64,000 nucleotides of DNA from Callorhinus ursinus (GCF_003265705.1 NW_020312785.1:19682968-19746967); one strand, 5' to 3'; positions 10,208-21,435 are shown, numbered from the stretch's first letter. The notes: generated by a model from the sequence alone, not told the origin. Numbers and translations are program-made.

Positions 10208-11339
10208 GTAACTTTACCACTGAATTCACTTTAAGGATATGGGAATGGAATCAGATTAAATGGCTAAATTAGAAAGTTCTCTCTGGATTGATTTACCCCT
10301 GCTAGCCCTGTTGCTCATTAGCACCGATACTCCAGTTGATTGTAGTAAAAAATGTCCTAATGTGCAGTTTAATTCTGAAGAGCTGCCTCTTGGGGCTAAG
10401 GGATTCTGCTGGCAAAGCCCTGGGTACATTTGTGGGCAAAATGGGAAATCTGCTTCCCGAAAACATGATGGCGGGAAGGCAACCCGCTGCCTCACTTTGA
10501 GAGTCCCTTCCAAGTGACTAAAATGTGCTTCGAAATCATTTGCAAAACAAAAATAACACATGCTGAATCATACTATTCTTGTCAGATATCTCTGCTGTGA
10601 AATCCACTGTGCAGTACAACTTATAAATTTCTTTCTGGTTAAATAGCCATAGTTTCAACACAAACAAAGATGAATCCGACTCATTAGGAAGAGAGAGAAA
10701 TGATTAGACTCCTTTTACAAATGCTAATTAGAAAAGGATAGAGTTTTAAGCTCTGATTCAGTCCTCAGCTTCACTGAGGAGGGGTTTTTAAAGGAATAGT
10801 TTACAGAGAAAGCTGAGCTTCAGCATGGGTCGCGTTTTTATTAATTTGCAAACATGTACATGCTACACAGCTTGCACATAAACTATCGCGTGTATCAGTC
10901 TGTCATTTCTTCCTATAAACATGGTACGTGATCACCGACCACGCCAACAGACCACAGAGGGTGCTTTGCTCGATTGCAACTCTGAGAAGCTCTGTCCCAT
11001 TTCTATAGCCCTTTACCCTTAAACTAACAATTACAGCCAGGCCTCAGAGTACCTGACGGGTTCTAGATAAGAGAACTTTCAAAATTACTGATATTTATTC
11101 CTTTAAGCTTTAAAAGATGTTAACCATTTCAACAGTAACTCTGCAGGAATGAATTATACTCCTCTGAGCTTTCTGAAACAAACACCGCCCAGACCTCATT
11201 CTCAGTTGCATCATGGACTCCTTAGAAACCTGGTAATAGTCCAGATGGAAGCAGCCTGTAGTACTGCCTGCCCCAGGGAGGCCGAGGGGTGGAGAACTGA
11301 AGGGCTAGGTACCCACAGAAGCACTGTGCATTTGGACTT
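10208..11339. other. unassigned sequence after exon C
   Basis: No repeat recognised. An 85-codon frame at 10260-10517 begins with a hydrophobic stretch resembling a signal peptide, but it has no Kozak support or homology that I can see and lies inside the C-D intron of the model. Confidence 0.35.
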
Positions 11340-11480
11340 TAGCCATTTACTCAACAAATGCTTATTAAGCATTCGTTATGCTAGACATTATGCTAATTAT
11401 AGGACTACAAGGCTGCAAACACACTGCCCTCTGGAAAGCTTACAATCTGGGGGAAGAGAGTGGAAAAATAAACATTTGGC
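11340..11480 (-). repeat. LINE L2 3' end, antisense
   Basis: TTTACTCAACAAATGCTTAT, GCTAGACATTATGCTAATT and GGAAAGCTTACAATCTGGGG follow the antisense L2 pattern (ttcaacaaatatttattgagc... gagcttacattctag). It is diverged. Confidence 0.6.
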
Positions 11481-11590
11481 TTATAATTACCATTTAGTAA
11501 ACACTCCTAACACATATAAGGATAGAACTTTCCTGGGAGGACCAAGAAATAATTCTTTAAATTTTATTGTATTAAAAGTATTTGTGTTGT

Positions 11591-11785
11591 GGGGCACCTG
11601 GATGGCTCAGTCGGTTAAGTGTTTCCTTTGGTTTAGCTCAGGTCATAATCTCAGGGTCCTGAGATCAGTCCCAGATTAGGTTCCCCGCTTAGCGGGGAGT
11701 CTGCTTCTCCCTCTCCTCCCTCTGTCCTTCCCCACTGCTTGTGCTTGCACTCTCTCTCTCAAATAAATAAAATCTTAAAAAGAAG
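11591..11785 (+). repeat. CAN-SINE, sense
   Basis: Head GGGGCACCTGGATGGCTCAG, GTCATAATCTCAGGGTCCTG, CT block and AAATAAATAAAATCTTAAA tail. The TSD is AGTATTTGTGTTG against AATATCTGTGTTG. Confidence 0.93.
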
Positions 11786-12421
11786 AATATCTGTGTTGCT
11801 TTTTCTGATCATAAATATACATGTAAAAAGTTTATAAAGTGTGAAAAAGTGCAGGAAAGAAAATTAAAAGCCACTTGTAAGCTGATTATTGAGTCATAAC
11901 TGCTAATGACAGCTTGGTATATTTTCTTCTGAGTTTTTAATGGAGATCGTTTATATAGTAGCGGGGATTTTTCCCTCCTGGTTGTCTTCTATGCTACTGA
12001 CCCCTTGGCTACCCAGCTGTCCTGCCTATCTCATAATTTCCTGCTTTTTATCCCTACTGGTTGGGAAATCAGACAACTACACTTGTTCAGATGGTGCCTA
12101 AAAGAAGAGTAAATTATACTGAGTGCAGGACTGAGGGGGCCCCCTTCTCAGAGAAAAGAACATGAGCTTTAAGCATATGGTTTCTATTTTGGATCCTCAG
12201 AGGTCTTCTTTTCTTTTTCCTTTCCTTGCTTCCTGGGTTTCAGCTGTGTTCCTGGTACTTGAGGTTATTGGATAGATGACCTTTTCATAAGGGAGCTGCT
12301 TTTTTCTAAATGTAGTTCCTGACTTAGAAACTAATGAAAATTTGGCAATGCTGGGCTATCAGTAGCTTGTCATTATTAAGCAGGGAGCAAAAGCAGCCTC
12401 AATTTTAAGGCTCTACTTTAG

Positions 12422-12543
12422 TCCAGGAGGAGCCTGACGATCTGGGCATTGAAGACACGGGGCCAGTGGGACCCAACGCCAACTACATTCGCCTTCATCT
12501 TGGGTTGCAATATCGGATCCCAGTAAAATTTGAAGTTAAGTAA
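12422..12543 (+). CDS. putative exon D with in-frame stop (C-terminal exon?)
   Basis: Seen: an acceptor TCTACTTTAG lies just before 12422. The exon starts with TC, which completes the codon begun by exon C's last G to give Val. It then reads 39 codons starting QEEPDDLGIEDTGPVG and ending YRIPVKFEVK, followed by TAA at 12541. It carries five CpGs in about 110 bp, well above its AT-rich, CpG-poor surroundings, as expected of constrained coding sequence. The second AG at 12426 would bring an early TGA, so 12421 is the frame-keeping acceptor. Inferred: either the last coding exon, or an internal exon using a weak donor inside it (CCA|GTAAAA or GAA|GTTAAG). An acidic patch near the start is followed by an apolar/basic strand-like end. 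No family recognised. Nearest later AATAAA outside a SINE is at about 13808. Confidence 0.58.
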
Positions 12544-12894
12544 ATGATGGGTATTTCTTTAGTGTAAGTGTGTCTCATGCAATAATTGGGGCATGCTATA
12601 GTAATGTATATCCATTATTTATCCGAAATTCAAATTTAGTTGGGTAGCCTCTATTTTTATTTGCTACATCTGGTGGCGTTACCTCCATCCTCTCTGGGCA
12701 CCCAATCCCATCATTAGACCTTTCTCCCCCTTTTCCTTTTCGCCTTACCCACAAAGCTGGCCAAAAAAGGCTCAGTTGAGTTGAGTTGACTTTACTTTCT
12801 AAGTGGTTATGTTTCAAGCAGTTTAAACATAAGACATGCTCGATCATGGGACAATGTCTTCTAAATTAATGCTTTAACAAAAATACAGAGCCCC
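12544..12894. other. possible 3'UTR or intron after exon D
   Basis: No repeat recognised before the SINE. It ends with the left copy of the SINE target duplication, AAAAATACAGAGCCCC (12879-12894). If exon D is terminal, this would be the start of the 3'UTR. No nearby canonical polyadenylation signal is seen. Confidence 0.35.
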
Positions 12895-13089
12895 GGGTGC
12901 CTGGGTGGCTCAGAAGCGACTGCCTTCGGCTCAGGTCATGATCCAGGAGTCCCTGGATCGAGTCCCGCATCGGGCTCCCTGCTCAGCGGAGAGTCTGCTT
13001 CTCCCTCTGACCCTCCCCCCTCTCGTGTGCTCTCTCTCTCTGTCTCAAATAAATAAATAAATAAATCTTAAAAAAAACAAAAAACAAAA
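12895..13089 (+). repeat. CAN-SINE, sense, with perfect 16-bp TSD
   Basis: Head GGGTGCCTGGGTGGCTCAG, the subtype block GACCCTCCCCCCTCTCGTG, and a tail of AAATAAATAAATAAATAAAT plus A-rich sequence. The TSD AAAAATACAGAGCCCC is identical at 12879-12894 and 13090-13105, so this is a young insertion. Confidence 0.95.
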
Positions 13090-13105
13090 AAAAATACAGA
13101 GCCCC

Positions 13106-13584
13106 ATTCTAAAGCAATTATATTGAGCTCAAAACGTGCACACGTGCATGCATGAGTATGTGTGTGTGTTTGCAGTCATTAAGATTTCAAAAGAGAAACT
13201 CCTTTTCACTTTCAGCTCATAATTGATATCATAAGGAATTGAACCGAAAGTTTTGGAAGTTTTCATTAAGGGTTGAGTTTCAAATTATTGGGGGAAACAC
13301 CTAAAAAATACACTGGTTTTTCAATGTCTTTTTAATGAGCGTAAAACCGTAGTCAAGGGAATGAAAATGAATCTATTAATTCCTTTAAAGCTAATGCTAG
13401 CACCAAGCCAGGTGCATTGAAATGATTGATCTACTTTTCTTCCTGATGGTAACTATTATGATAATACTTTAGATAATGCCTTTGTATAACTTGGAAATTT
13501 AGGGATGTTTTCCTATTAAATGTCTAAAATTCTGAGTTATTTTCTTATATTAAGTCCCCCCACCAAAAGTATGGATTCTAGAGT
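13106..13584. other. unassigned sequence
   Basis: Unique AT-rich DNA with a short GTGTGTGTGT tract near 13160. No gene or repeat supported. Confidence 0.35.
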
Positions 13585-13790
13585 TTGTCCTGGATTGGAA
13601 TTCTCCCTCTGACCCTTACCTTCTGAGACAGTGGAGAAATCACATAAATGCTTTGAGCTCCAAGTCCAGTATCTGAACAAGGGGGTAGCATACCTGAGGA
13701 CTTATGAAGATGAAATGAGGTAATGTATGTGAAAGTATCTGGCCTTACACTATGGGTACACAGTAAATGCCATTCAATTCTTTGGGGGAC
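13585..13790 (+). repeat. MIR SINE, sense (diverged)
   Basis: Order like MIR: GGATTGGAATTCTCCC, GACCCTTACCTTCTGAG, a GAGGACTTATGAAGATGAAA block, then AATGAGGTAATGTATGTGAA and GTACACAGTAAATGCC. Confidence 0.55.
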
Positions 13791-14150
13791 GTAATTGCTG
13801 TGAGTCAATAAAATATTTGGCAATAAGGGGAGCATAAGTATTAGTAGCTGATTCCTGCTTCTTAGTGATAAATCCTGCGCTGCATTATTCAAACCTTCTT
13901 CCTTTCCTTTCTCTTTCTTCTACATATCATAAGACATCTGAGGTTACTTTGTAGTTCTTATGATGTCCCTTTCATTTCCTGCCAATTGCCTATATCCATA
14001 TATAGAGGATGGTTTTCTCTTCTGCTTCTAATCTATTAAATTACCTGACAGCTAATAGGACAGAAGTCTTGTACCCAGGGCACTGATATTTTGCATACCT
14101 TCATTTTTTTCTTTGAAAAATACACATCTCCTAACTTTTTTCCCCATTTT

Positions 14151-14338
14151 TTTTTTAATAGATTTTATTTATCTGAGAGAGACACAGCGAGAGAGGGAAC
14201 ACAAGCAGGGGGAGTGGGAGAGGGAGAAGCAGGCTTCCCGCCGAGCAGGGAGCCCGATGCGGGCCTCGATCCCAGGACCCCGGGATCATGACCTGAGCTG
14301 AAGCCAGACGCTTCATGACTGAGCCACCCAGGCGCCCC
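14151..14338 (-). repeat. CAN-SINE, antisense
   Basis: Reversed tail AATAGATTTTATTTATCTGA and the body with CACAAGCAGGGGGAGTGGGA and GAGCAGGGAGCCCGATGCGG. It ends GAGCCACCCAGGCGCCCC. The TSD contains TTTTTTCCCCATT on both sides (about 14137 and 14340). Confidence 0.94.
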
Positions 14339-14652
14339 ATTTTTTCCCCATTCTTGATGAAAGAAAAGTACTACGGCCTCTTATCATCCCCCCAAAATTC
14401 AGCCAACTCTACAGAGATTTCATATGAGGTTTGACTTCAAGATAAAGTGAGTAGATCTACATCATTCCTGGCTCCTCTGATATCTACCTCATCCCTGCAA
14501 TGCAGGGACCACCTGGGATATGTTTTACAGTAAACAGCAGTATGATCACCCCAGTTCTCACCAGCGTCTTTCTTCTAGCTAAGTAGTCTCAAACCATGGA
14601 CCTGTTCCACTGCAAGGTGTTTTGTGCATTTTGTTTCATATTTACTTTTGTA

Positions 14653-14816
14653 AAAAATATTTTATTTATTTATGAGAGAGAGAGCAAGAGGAGAGGGAGA
14701 AGCAGACTCCCTGCTGAGCAGGGAGAGCCAGACACGCGGGGCTCGATCCCAGGACCCTGAGACCATGACCCAAGCTGAAGGCAGATGCTCAACTGACTGA
14801 GCCACCCAGGCGTCCC
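14653..14816 (-). repeat. CAN-SINE, antisense
   Basis: Reversed tail AATATTTTATTTATTTATG to GAGCCACCCAGGCGTCCC. The TSD TCATATTTACTTTT flanks it (about 14637 and 14817). Confidence 0.94.
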
Positions 14817-15940
14817 TCATATTTACTTTTAAAATAGTGGAACTCTGGCATTTTATAGTAGGCGTCATTTTACTTACAGTCATGTCCACTCCTTTGCATA
14901 GGAACTGGGAGAATGAAAGACTTAAATGCATCCACCAGGAGGATTCAGCCATATAGGTGGGTTGGAGGTGGGAGGGAATGAGCTCAGAAAGCAAAGAAGG
15001 ACAGGTGTGGCCTAATCCAATGCTCTAGAGCCAGCAATAGGGCCTGAGCAGGGAGGGTGCTGGTGGATGTGGGTTTAGTTTGCCAGCTGATTAGCTGAGT
15101 AGACCAAACAACCCTAATTCACATGTTAATCAGATTAGCCATCAAACACTTTAGAGCTCCAACCCCCTAGTTCTAGGATCCCTGGAGGACTAGACCAGAG
15201 AAGAAACACTTTGCCTCTTGCTTTGCATGGGTGCCGGTGAGGGTTTTGTTTTTGAATCATATTCTAAGCATGGAAGATTTTCCAGGTGGAGAGAAGAAGT
15301 ATCTGGCATTTCAGGCAGCGGTGGTTCCAATTTCACTGACGTTGGGAATGCAAGATTGCCCATGTAGTTCAGGTGGGGAAATGGTGATGGGAGCAGAGTC
15401 TCAGCTTCTAGGTAGTCTTGCTGTTAGGGCTGCACCTTTGGGATCCTGGCTCCCTAGCCATATGGGGGTGAATAAGAGTGCTGGGGTGCTGAGTGCCCTA
15501 ACCTTTGGACTCAAGCAAATTGGCCATAGGAGCCCTAACTAAGCCTAACATAGAATGGGCATCCTTTTTACTGCCCCAGGACCCCTCATCTTTAGTCATA
15601 GAGGCTTAGACCCAGTTTCACTGACACATTGCATAGGAGATTTTCCTAGTGGTCATGGAAACAGTATTTTAACCTTAAAGCATTTCTTCCATGGATCCAA
15701 GGGCCAAAGACCAGAAAAGTCCTGACTTTCTAGCCATGGCAGCAAGCAACAAATACTAACAAGTGCCCCTGGAGATGTCAGAAGTATTTGAGGAGGGAAA
15801 CCCTACAAAGCACTTGCCTTCGTAAAGTTAAACAGGATGATGGTTCAGGAAAATAAAGGTAGAATATTAATATCAACAAGAAGATCTCTGTCCACACTAG
15901 TGGGAGGAGTCCACGATAATTGAGTTACATTTAAATTTAT
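14817..15940. other. unassigned sequence
   Basis: About 1.1 kb of moderately GC-rich unique sequence. The 103-codon frame at 15231-15542 has no recognisable domain or splice context, so I do not call a gene. Confidence 0.35.
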
Positions 15941-16085
15941 ATTCCCATCGATATCTCCCAGAAACATTTATTGAGCATCCATTAGGTGCTAGACTCTGCG
16001 CTGTGTGCTGGGGATACCATAGAAATAAGATAGATATAGTCTCTAACTTCCCTTGATGAAATTTGCAATCTACCTCTTGCATATC
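15941..16085 (-). repeat. LINE L2 3' end, antisense
   Basis: AACATTTATTGAGCATCC, TGCTAGACTCTGCGCTG, GCTGGGGATACCATAGAA and a TCTCTAACTTCCCTTGATG block follow antisense L2. Confidence 0.65.
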
Positions 16086-16600
16086 TCCAAGGAAACTTTA
16101 CTGCTTTAACAAAAACATCTTTTCATTAATTTAAGGCATTGAAATCCAAGGACTAAAATAAAACTTTGCCAGTCTGTGTAATAGCTAGGAATAGATACTA
16201 CTTTTAGTATGCACAAAGATGGTTGAAATACCTTCTCCTCCAAGTGAGATGCTCATCCTCTGGATTCTAGCTCACAAATTTAGCATCCAGAAATAAGAGG
16301 AACACCTGGCCAGCCAGCCAGATGAACTAAATCCACCCCAGTAATCAAATGGTAGCAGGTCAGGGCAGCCAAATTATTCTCACATCCAAAAGGTCGACGT
16401 TAGATACTTCCAATTCCAGAAAGATATGTCAAATACTTTTCCAAATCTGGACTCTCATAAATAAAAATCACAAGTCCATTTCATGGTAAATATGTTTGCA
16501 TAGATTACTACACACAATGTGAAATATAGCTTGGTCATTTGGATCCTCTTTAATGGTATTATGTGCATGTCCACACCTGCTATGACAGGCATTAAAAATG
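16086..16600. other. unassigned sequence
   Basis: Unique AT-rich sequence; nothing supported. Confidence 0.35.
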
Positions 16601-16609
16601 AGTCAAGTA

Positions 16610-17640
16610 AAATAAATGTTTATTACCGCTCACGCTGTGTTAGATTCTACTGGGCAGCAAGAATTTATTCACTCCCTTAAAAGGGAGAAATAGAACTAAC
16701 ATGGTGTGGGTTCAGACTCTCAAAAAGTTTATAATCTTATTAGGAAAGTAAAATTAAAACACATGGAACAAGAGTAAGAAGCAAAGGGGCACCTGCGTGG
16801 CTCAGTTGGTGAAGCATCTGCCTTCGGCTCAGGTCATGATTTCGGGGTCCTGGATCGAGCCCCATGTCAGGCTCCCTGCTCAGCAGGGAGTCTGCTTCTC
16901 CCTCTCCCTCTATCTCTCCCCCCAACTTGTGCTCACTCTCAAATAAATAAATAAAATCTTTTTAAAAAGTAAGAAGCAAAAATAAAGAGTAAAAACAACA
17001 ACAAAAAAGCATATAATAAAATGCTGAAGTATGGCAGGTTTTAAGGGGAAGTAGGGAAAATCCCTGAAGGTAGATTTTCACTGTGAAGAACACTTCACAG
17101 CCTAGACCGCATTTGTGCTGAGTCTTGAGAGAGGGGCAAGTACTTCCTATATACAAGAAAACTTAGGAAATTGCAGGTGGGGTAAACAAAGGTGTAGATA
17201 GTGATATGAAAACGGTATGCTATGCTTCTGAGGTACTAATGGACTGATCTAACCAGAATGGAAGATGAAATAAGATCACTGGGAAGAGTGGATGTTGAAA
17301 GCTAAGCCGAGTTGTTTCAACATGGGTATTGGATAATAAGCCATAGCAGATTGCAGTGCCGAGGAAGCGCATGCTATATTATCACTGGTTGTGGAAGGAT
17401 GAATCTGAAAACTGTGAGGGTTTGAGGTGAGAAGGACAAGTCAAAGAGAACAGTTATCATACACAGCCACTGGTCAATCATGAATCATTACTCCATACAT
17501 AAAACTTCAGCATTATCCATAAGTGATTTGTTAGCACGAATGGATTAAGGGTGCAAGTTAGAGAAGGTAATTAAATGGAGAGTCCAGGGATTGAGGAAGA
17601 CTAGGAAGAGTGACGGGTTTGGGAAATGTGAGTTAGAATG
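16610..17640 (-). repeat. LINE L2, antisense, interrupted by a SINE
   Basis: Starts AATAAATGTTTATTACCGC, with the interior typical of antisense L2: TGTGCTGAGTCTTGAGAG, then GGAAATTGCAGGTGGGG, and later repeated AGAATGGAAGATG-type blocks. A sense CAN-SINE sits at 16786-16967. The right end is uncertain (anywhere from about 17360 to 17640). Confidence 0.5.
16786..16967 (+). repeat. CAN-SINE, sense, with perfect 13-bp TSD
   Basis: Head GGGGCACCTGCGTGGCTCAG, CT block, tail AAATAAATAAATAAAATCTT. The TSD AGTAAGAAGCAAA is identical at 16773-16785 and 16968-16980. Confidence 0.95.
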
Positions 17641-18106
17641 AAAAGACAAAAGAAGGAATGTCTGCTATTTGAAAGGTCCTGGGGAACACAACACTTTGTG
17701 TTGAGGAAATTCTCTTGGAAATCCTGTTAATAAGCAATAATTGGAAGGCCTTAAAGGAAATTATCAGCAGGTCTCTGACTCTGCATGACCTATATCACCC
17801 TGGTGAAGCATACGCACTATAGAGCAATGTTTAGAGAAAAAAAAAAAAGTATTGAAGTCAATGTAAACCTCTATATCCAAAAGCAGGTCATTATCCGAGA
17901 TCATTTTAGATCAAAATGTGAAAAATGCACCATGTTCAAATTAGTATGCAAAATAAAGCATCAACGTGGATTGAATTTATGTGATTATGCCATGAATAAT
18001 TCATTAGCACAAGCAATACAATTAGCTTCTTATAATGATATAACTATTGCATTCATGTACAGTAAACCTGACCTAAACTGTAGTATTAGCAAGAAGTTTG
18101 AAAGCA
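17641..18106. other. unassigned sequence with a chance open frame
   Basis: The open frame 17785-18156 is AT-rich and Lys/Ile/Asn-rich with no motif. Its last codons run across the L1 micro-insertion at 18126, so this end at least is not an ancestral gene. Confidence 0.4.
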
Positions 18107-18187
18107 AAAGAAAGCCTCAAATATCAAAAACTAATGATGTAATGTATGGTGATTAACATAACAATAAAAAAGAAAGCCTCAGATATC
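18107..18187 (+). mobile_element. 43-bp 5'-truncated L1 insertion with 19-bp TSD
   Basis: The core 18126-18168 contains GTAATGTATGGTGATTAAC then ATAACAATAAA, the extreme 3' end of a carnivore L1. It is flanked by AAAGAAAGCCTCAAATATC (18107-18125) and AAAGAAAGCCTCAGATATC (18169-18187), 18 of 19 identical. This is the hallmark of target-primed reverse transcription that stopped after about 43 nt. Confidence 0.75.
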
Positions 18188-19519
18188 TCAAACCCAAAGG
18201 CAAACAATGGCATTGGTGCTAATGGGACAAAAAAGTATTATAACAAAAAAAATAGTGTGATTGTGTATATGAGCATTTTACCAGACATCAAATAAAAATT
18301 ACTTTTATCAGCATTAAGATGTAATTGATGTGTTTGGTAAATATATCTCCCAACGTATTGTAAAAATTATTACATATAAAGCACATAGATGAACAATTGA
18401 AGAGCTAACTATTCTGAATGAAAAGCATTTTAACTGTAGTAAAATTTTTCTTAAAATTCTAGAAGGTAGAGATTGGGAGTGATGGGGGAGTGAATAGACA
18501 CAAGACAATCACTGCTTGGGTTGGATCAATAAGTAACTGGCATTTGCAGTTTGCTTTAACAGAAGCTTTACTTTGAAGAATAGAGGTTCAATTCACTTTA
18601 AATTTCTACTTTGGTCATTTTTACGATGAAATTATATCTCTCCTGGACTTTCATTGTGTTGGCTTAGGCTGAGCTTGCCTATTATAGATATTCTGTAGGA
18701 GTTACCTTGGAAGTTAATTCTTCTGTTCTTCTTTGAGAGTTCTCATGCTTTTGTGCATAGAAATTTGCAGAGTAAAATATTTGAACATAGCTTCAGGTTA
18801 CTTCTAGTTGGTTTTGCTTCAACACTAATTAATGCACAACAACGAAATATGTTAATTAATAGTGGTAAACCAGAATGGTCATTTCTACAAGGCACACCAA
18901 AAATAATCCAATGTTCTTAACACCACTGTTGTCATCTATATCAGTGAACCTTTTTATAGGGGGGCCCTGGAAGGGAGCAGTGAGTTTTGAGGGACTGACT
19001 ACTTCAAGTAAAATCATACATCTCAAGCAAGATTCAAGTTCACCCTGAATTTCCCCAATAGTTGTTTCAAGTTACTCATTATATTTCAAAGCTGAAGTAA
19101 CCAATAATACATCATTTTACATCTCTTGCACATTCTGTATATATGTATATAGTGAAATTATATCACCCGCACTCACTCATTTTGCCGAGCTGGCAAGAAA
19201 AGTCAAACCAAGCTGAAGTAGCAATCCAGAGAAAAGAGTGCTGGCTGACCTACAAGTGATTTCCAGAAACATCTAAGCAGGAACCTTGCTCTTAATATAC
19301 TACATGTAATTGTAAGGGAAAACCTAGGGCTCCCAAAGATGGAAAATTGGGTCAGAATTTCTCATAGAGCTAGAGCTCTCACGCTCTCATAGAGCTAGAG
19401 CTGGAGTTCTCAGTGAAATGATTATTTAGAAATAAAGCAAAACAAAATAACTCTAACTTGTAAAAGTTGTCATCCAGGAAAACTGACTCTACTTTGTCTT
19501 GGTGAAGGGGGGGAACCCC
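18188..19519. other. unassigned sequence with a short direct duplication
   Basis: Unique AT-rich sequence. At 19360-19377 and 19385-19402 the 18-mer TCTCATAGAGCTAGAGCT is repeated exactly with a 25-bp period. No gene supported. Confidence 0.45.
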
Positions 19520-21435
19520 AAAAAGTTAAAAAAAAAGATAAATTAATAGCAAACTCATCAAAGTTGCAGGATATAAGATCAACAGGCAAAACAATAAATA
19601 ATTTCAAAATAAAAAAAAATTTATAATAGCATCAAAGAGAACAAAACACTTAGGAATAAATTTAACCAAAAGGTATTAGATTTCTGTATTAAAAACTACA
19701 AAATACTGCTAAAATAAATAAGATGTTAATAAATGGAAAGATATCTAATGTTCATGGATGGGAACACAATATTGTTAAGATGGCAATACTACCTAAAATG
19801 ATCTCTAGATTCATTGCAATCCCTATCACAATCCCAATGGCATTTTTTTGTAGATACAGAAAAGCTGATCCTCAAATGCCAATGGAATTGCAAAGAGCCT
19901 TGAATAACCAAAACAATACTAAAAAAGATTAGTATTAGAGAACATACACTTGATTTCCAAAACTTACTACAAAACTACTGTGATTGAAAGAGTGTGGTAG
20001 TGGCACACGGCTAGACATAACAAACCAATTGATAAGACTGAGTCAGAAATAAACCCATACATCTATGGACAATTAATTTTCAACAAGGGTACCAGGACCA
20101 TTCAACAGGGAAAGAGTAGCCTCTTCAACAGTGTTGGGACAACTAGATATCCACATATAGAAGAATGAAGGCAGACTGCTACCTCACACCATATACAAAA
20201 ACTAACTTGAAATGGATCAACAACCTAAATACAAGAACCAAAACTACAAAGCTCTTAAAAGAAAACATGCAGGTAAATCTGGATCTTAAATTTAGCAATG
20301 AATTAATTCTCAGGTATGACACCAAAAGCACTAGCAACAAAGAAAAAAACAGATAAATTGGACTTCATCAAAATTCAAGTCTTTTGTGAATCAAAGCACA
20401 CTATCAAGAAAGTGAAAATACAAACTACAGAATGGAAAAAAAATATTTACAAATCACATATCTGATAAGGGCCTAGGATCCAGAATATATAAAAAACCCT
20501 CACAACTCAACAACAAAATGACAAAAAATCAAGCTAAAAAATGGGCAAATGATTTGAATGGACATTTCTTCAAAGATATACGATGGCCAACAAGGATATG
20601 AAAAGATGCTTCAAAATTTTCCTTAATGACTAATTAAGGAAATGCAAATTGAAACCATAGTGAGAGACCACTTCACACCTCCTAGAATAATATAAACAAA
20701 AAAAGAAAATAACAAGAGTTGGCAAGATTATGGAGAAATTGGAACTCTCATACTTTGTTGCTGGTGTCAGAAAATGGTACAGTCACAGTAGAAAACAGTT
20801 TTGTGGTTTCTTGAAAAATTAAATATAGATTTACTATATGACCCACAGTTCCAATCCTGGTATATACCCAAAAGAACTGAAAACAGATATTCAAACAATA
20901 GCCTATACATGAATGTTCATAGCAGCACTATTCACAGTAGTCAAAAGGAAAAATGGCCACAATGCCCATCAAGGGATGAATGGATAAACAAGTTGTGGTA
21001 TGTAGATACAATGGAATTCAGACATAAAAAAGCAAGAAGTATTGATACACACCAGAACATGGGTGAACCTGGAAAATATGAAAGAAGTCAGACACCAAAT
21101 ATCACATACTGATATCCAGAATAGGTAAATCTATACAGACAGAAAGCAAGCTAGTAGTTTTTATAGGGTGGAGAGAGGGAATAATGAGAGGTGATTGCTT
21201 AGTGGGCATAGGATTTCTTTCTGAGTGTCTGACTCTTGATTTCAGCTTAGGTCATGATCTCAGGGTTGTAAGATCAAGCCCCACGTCAGGCTCTGTGCTA
21301 GTCATGGAGCCTTCTTAAGATTCTCTCTCTCTTTCTTTCTCCCCCCTTCTCAAATAAGATAAAATAAAATAAAATAAAATAAAATAAAAGTTAATTTTAT
21401 ATTATGTGAATTTTACTTCAATTAAAAAAAAAATT
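19520..21435 (+). repeat. LINE L1, late ORF2 plus 3'UTR, sense, dead copy
   Basis: L1 ORF2 landmarks in order: a CAACAGGCAAAACAATAAAT region, AATCCCTATCACAATCCCAA, TGTGGTAGTGGCACACGGC, AACCCATACATCTATGGAC, AAATGGGCAAATGATTTGAA, GTTCATAGCAGCACTATTCA, then the 3'UTR with GTGGAGAGAGGGAATAATG. Stops and frameshifts break ORF2 into pieces (for example 19723-19932, 20165-20356 and 20801-21112), so it is non-functional. A truncated SINE at 21221-21390 lies near its 3' end, and L1 ends after the TATGTGAATTTTACTTCAAT motif. Confidence 0.85.
21221..21390 (+). repeat. CAN-SINE, sense, 5'-truncated, AATAAAATAAA tail
   Basis: Begins inside the tRNA region (GAGTGTCTGACTCTTGATTT), continues GTCATGATCTCAGGGTTG, and ends in a pentameric AAAAT repeat (about 21357-21389). 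It is inserted within the L1 3'UTR. Confidence 0.8.

Noticed and set aside
10260..10517. Open frame starting with a signal-peptide-like hydrophobic stretch
   Set aside because: Lies inside the putative C-D intron, with no support beyond one hydrophobic run.
11149..11679. 177-codon + strand open frame
   Set aside because: It runs through an L2 fragment and into the head of the SINE at 11591, so it is a composite of repeats.
17785..18156. 124-codon + strand open frame
   Set aside because: AT-rich with Lys/Asn/Ile bias and no motif; its end is made by the L1 micro-insertion.
20165..21112. Short L1 ORF2 pieces that could be listed as genes
   Set aside because: They are fragments of one dead L1 with stops and frameshifts, so they are kept as a single repeat feature.
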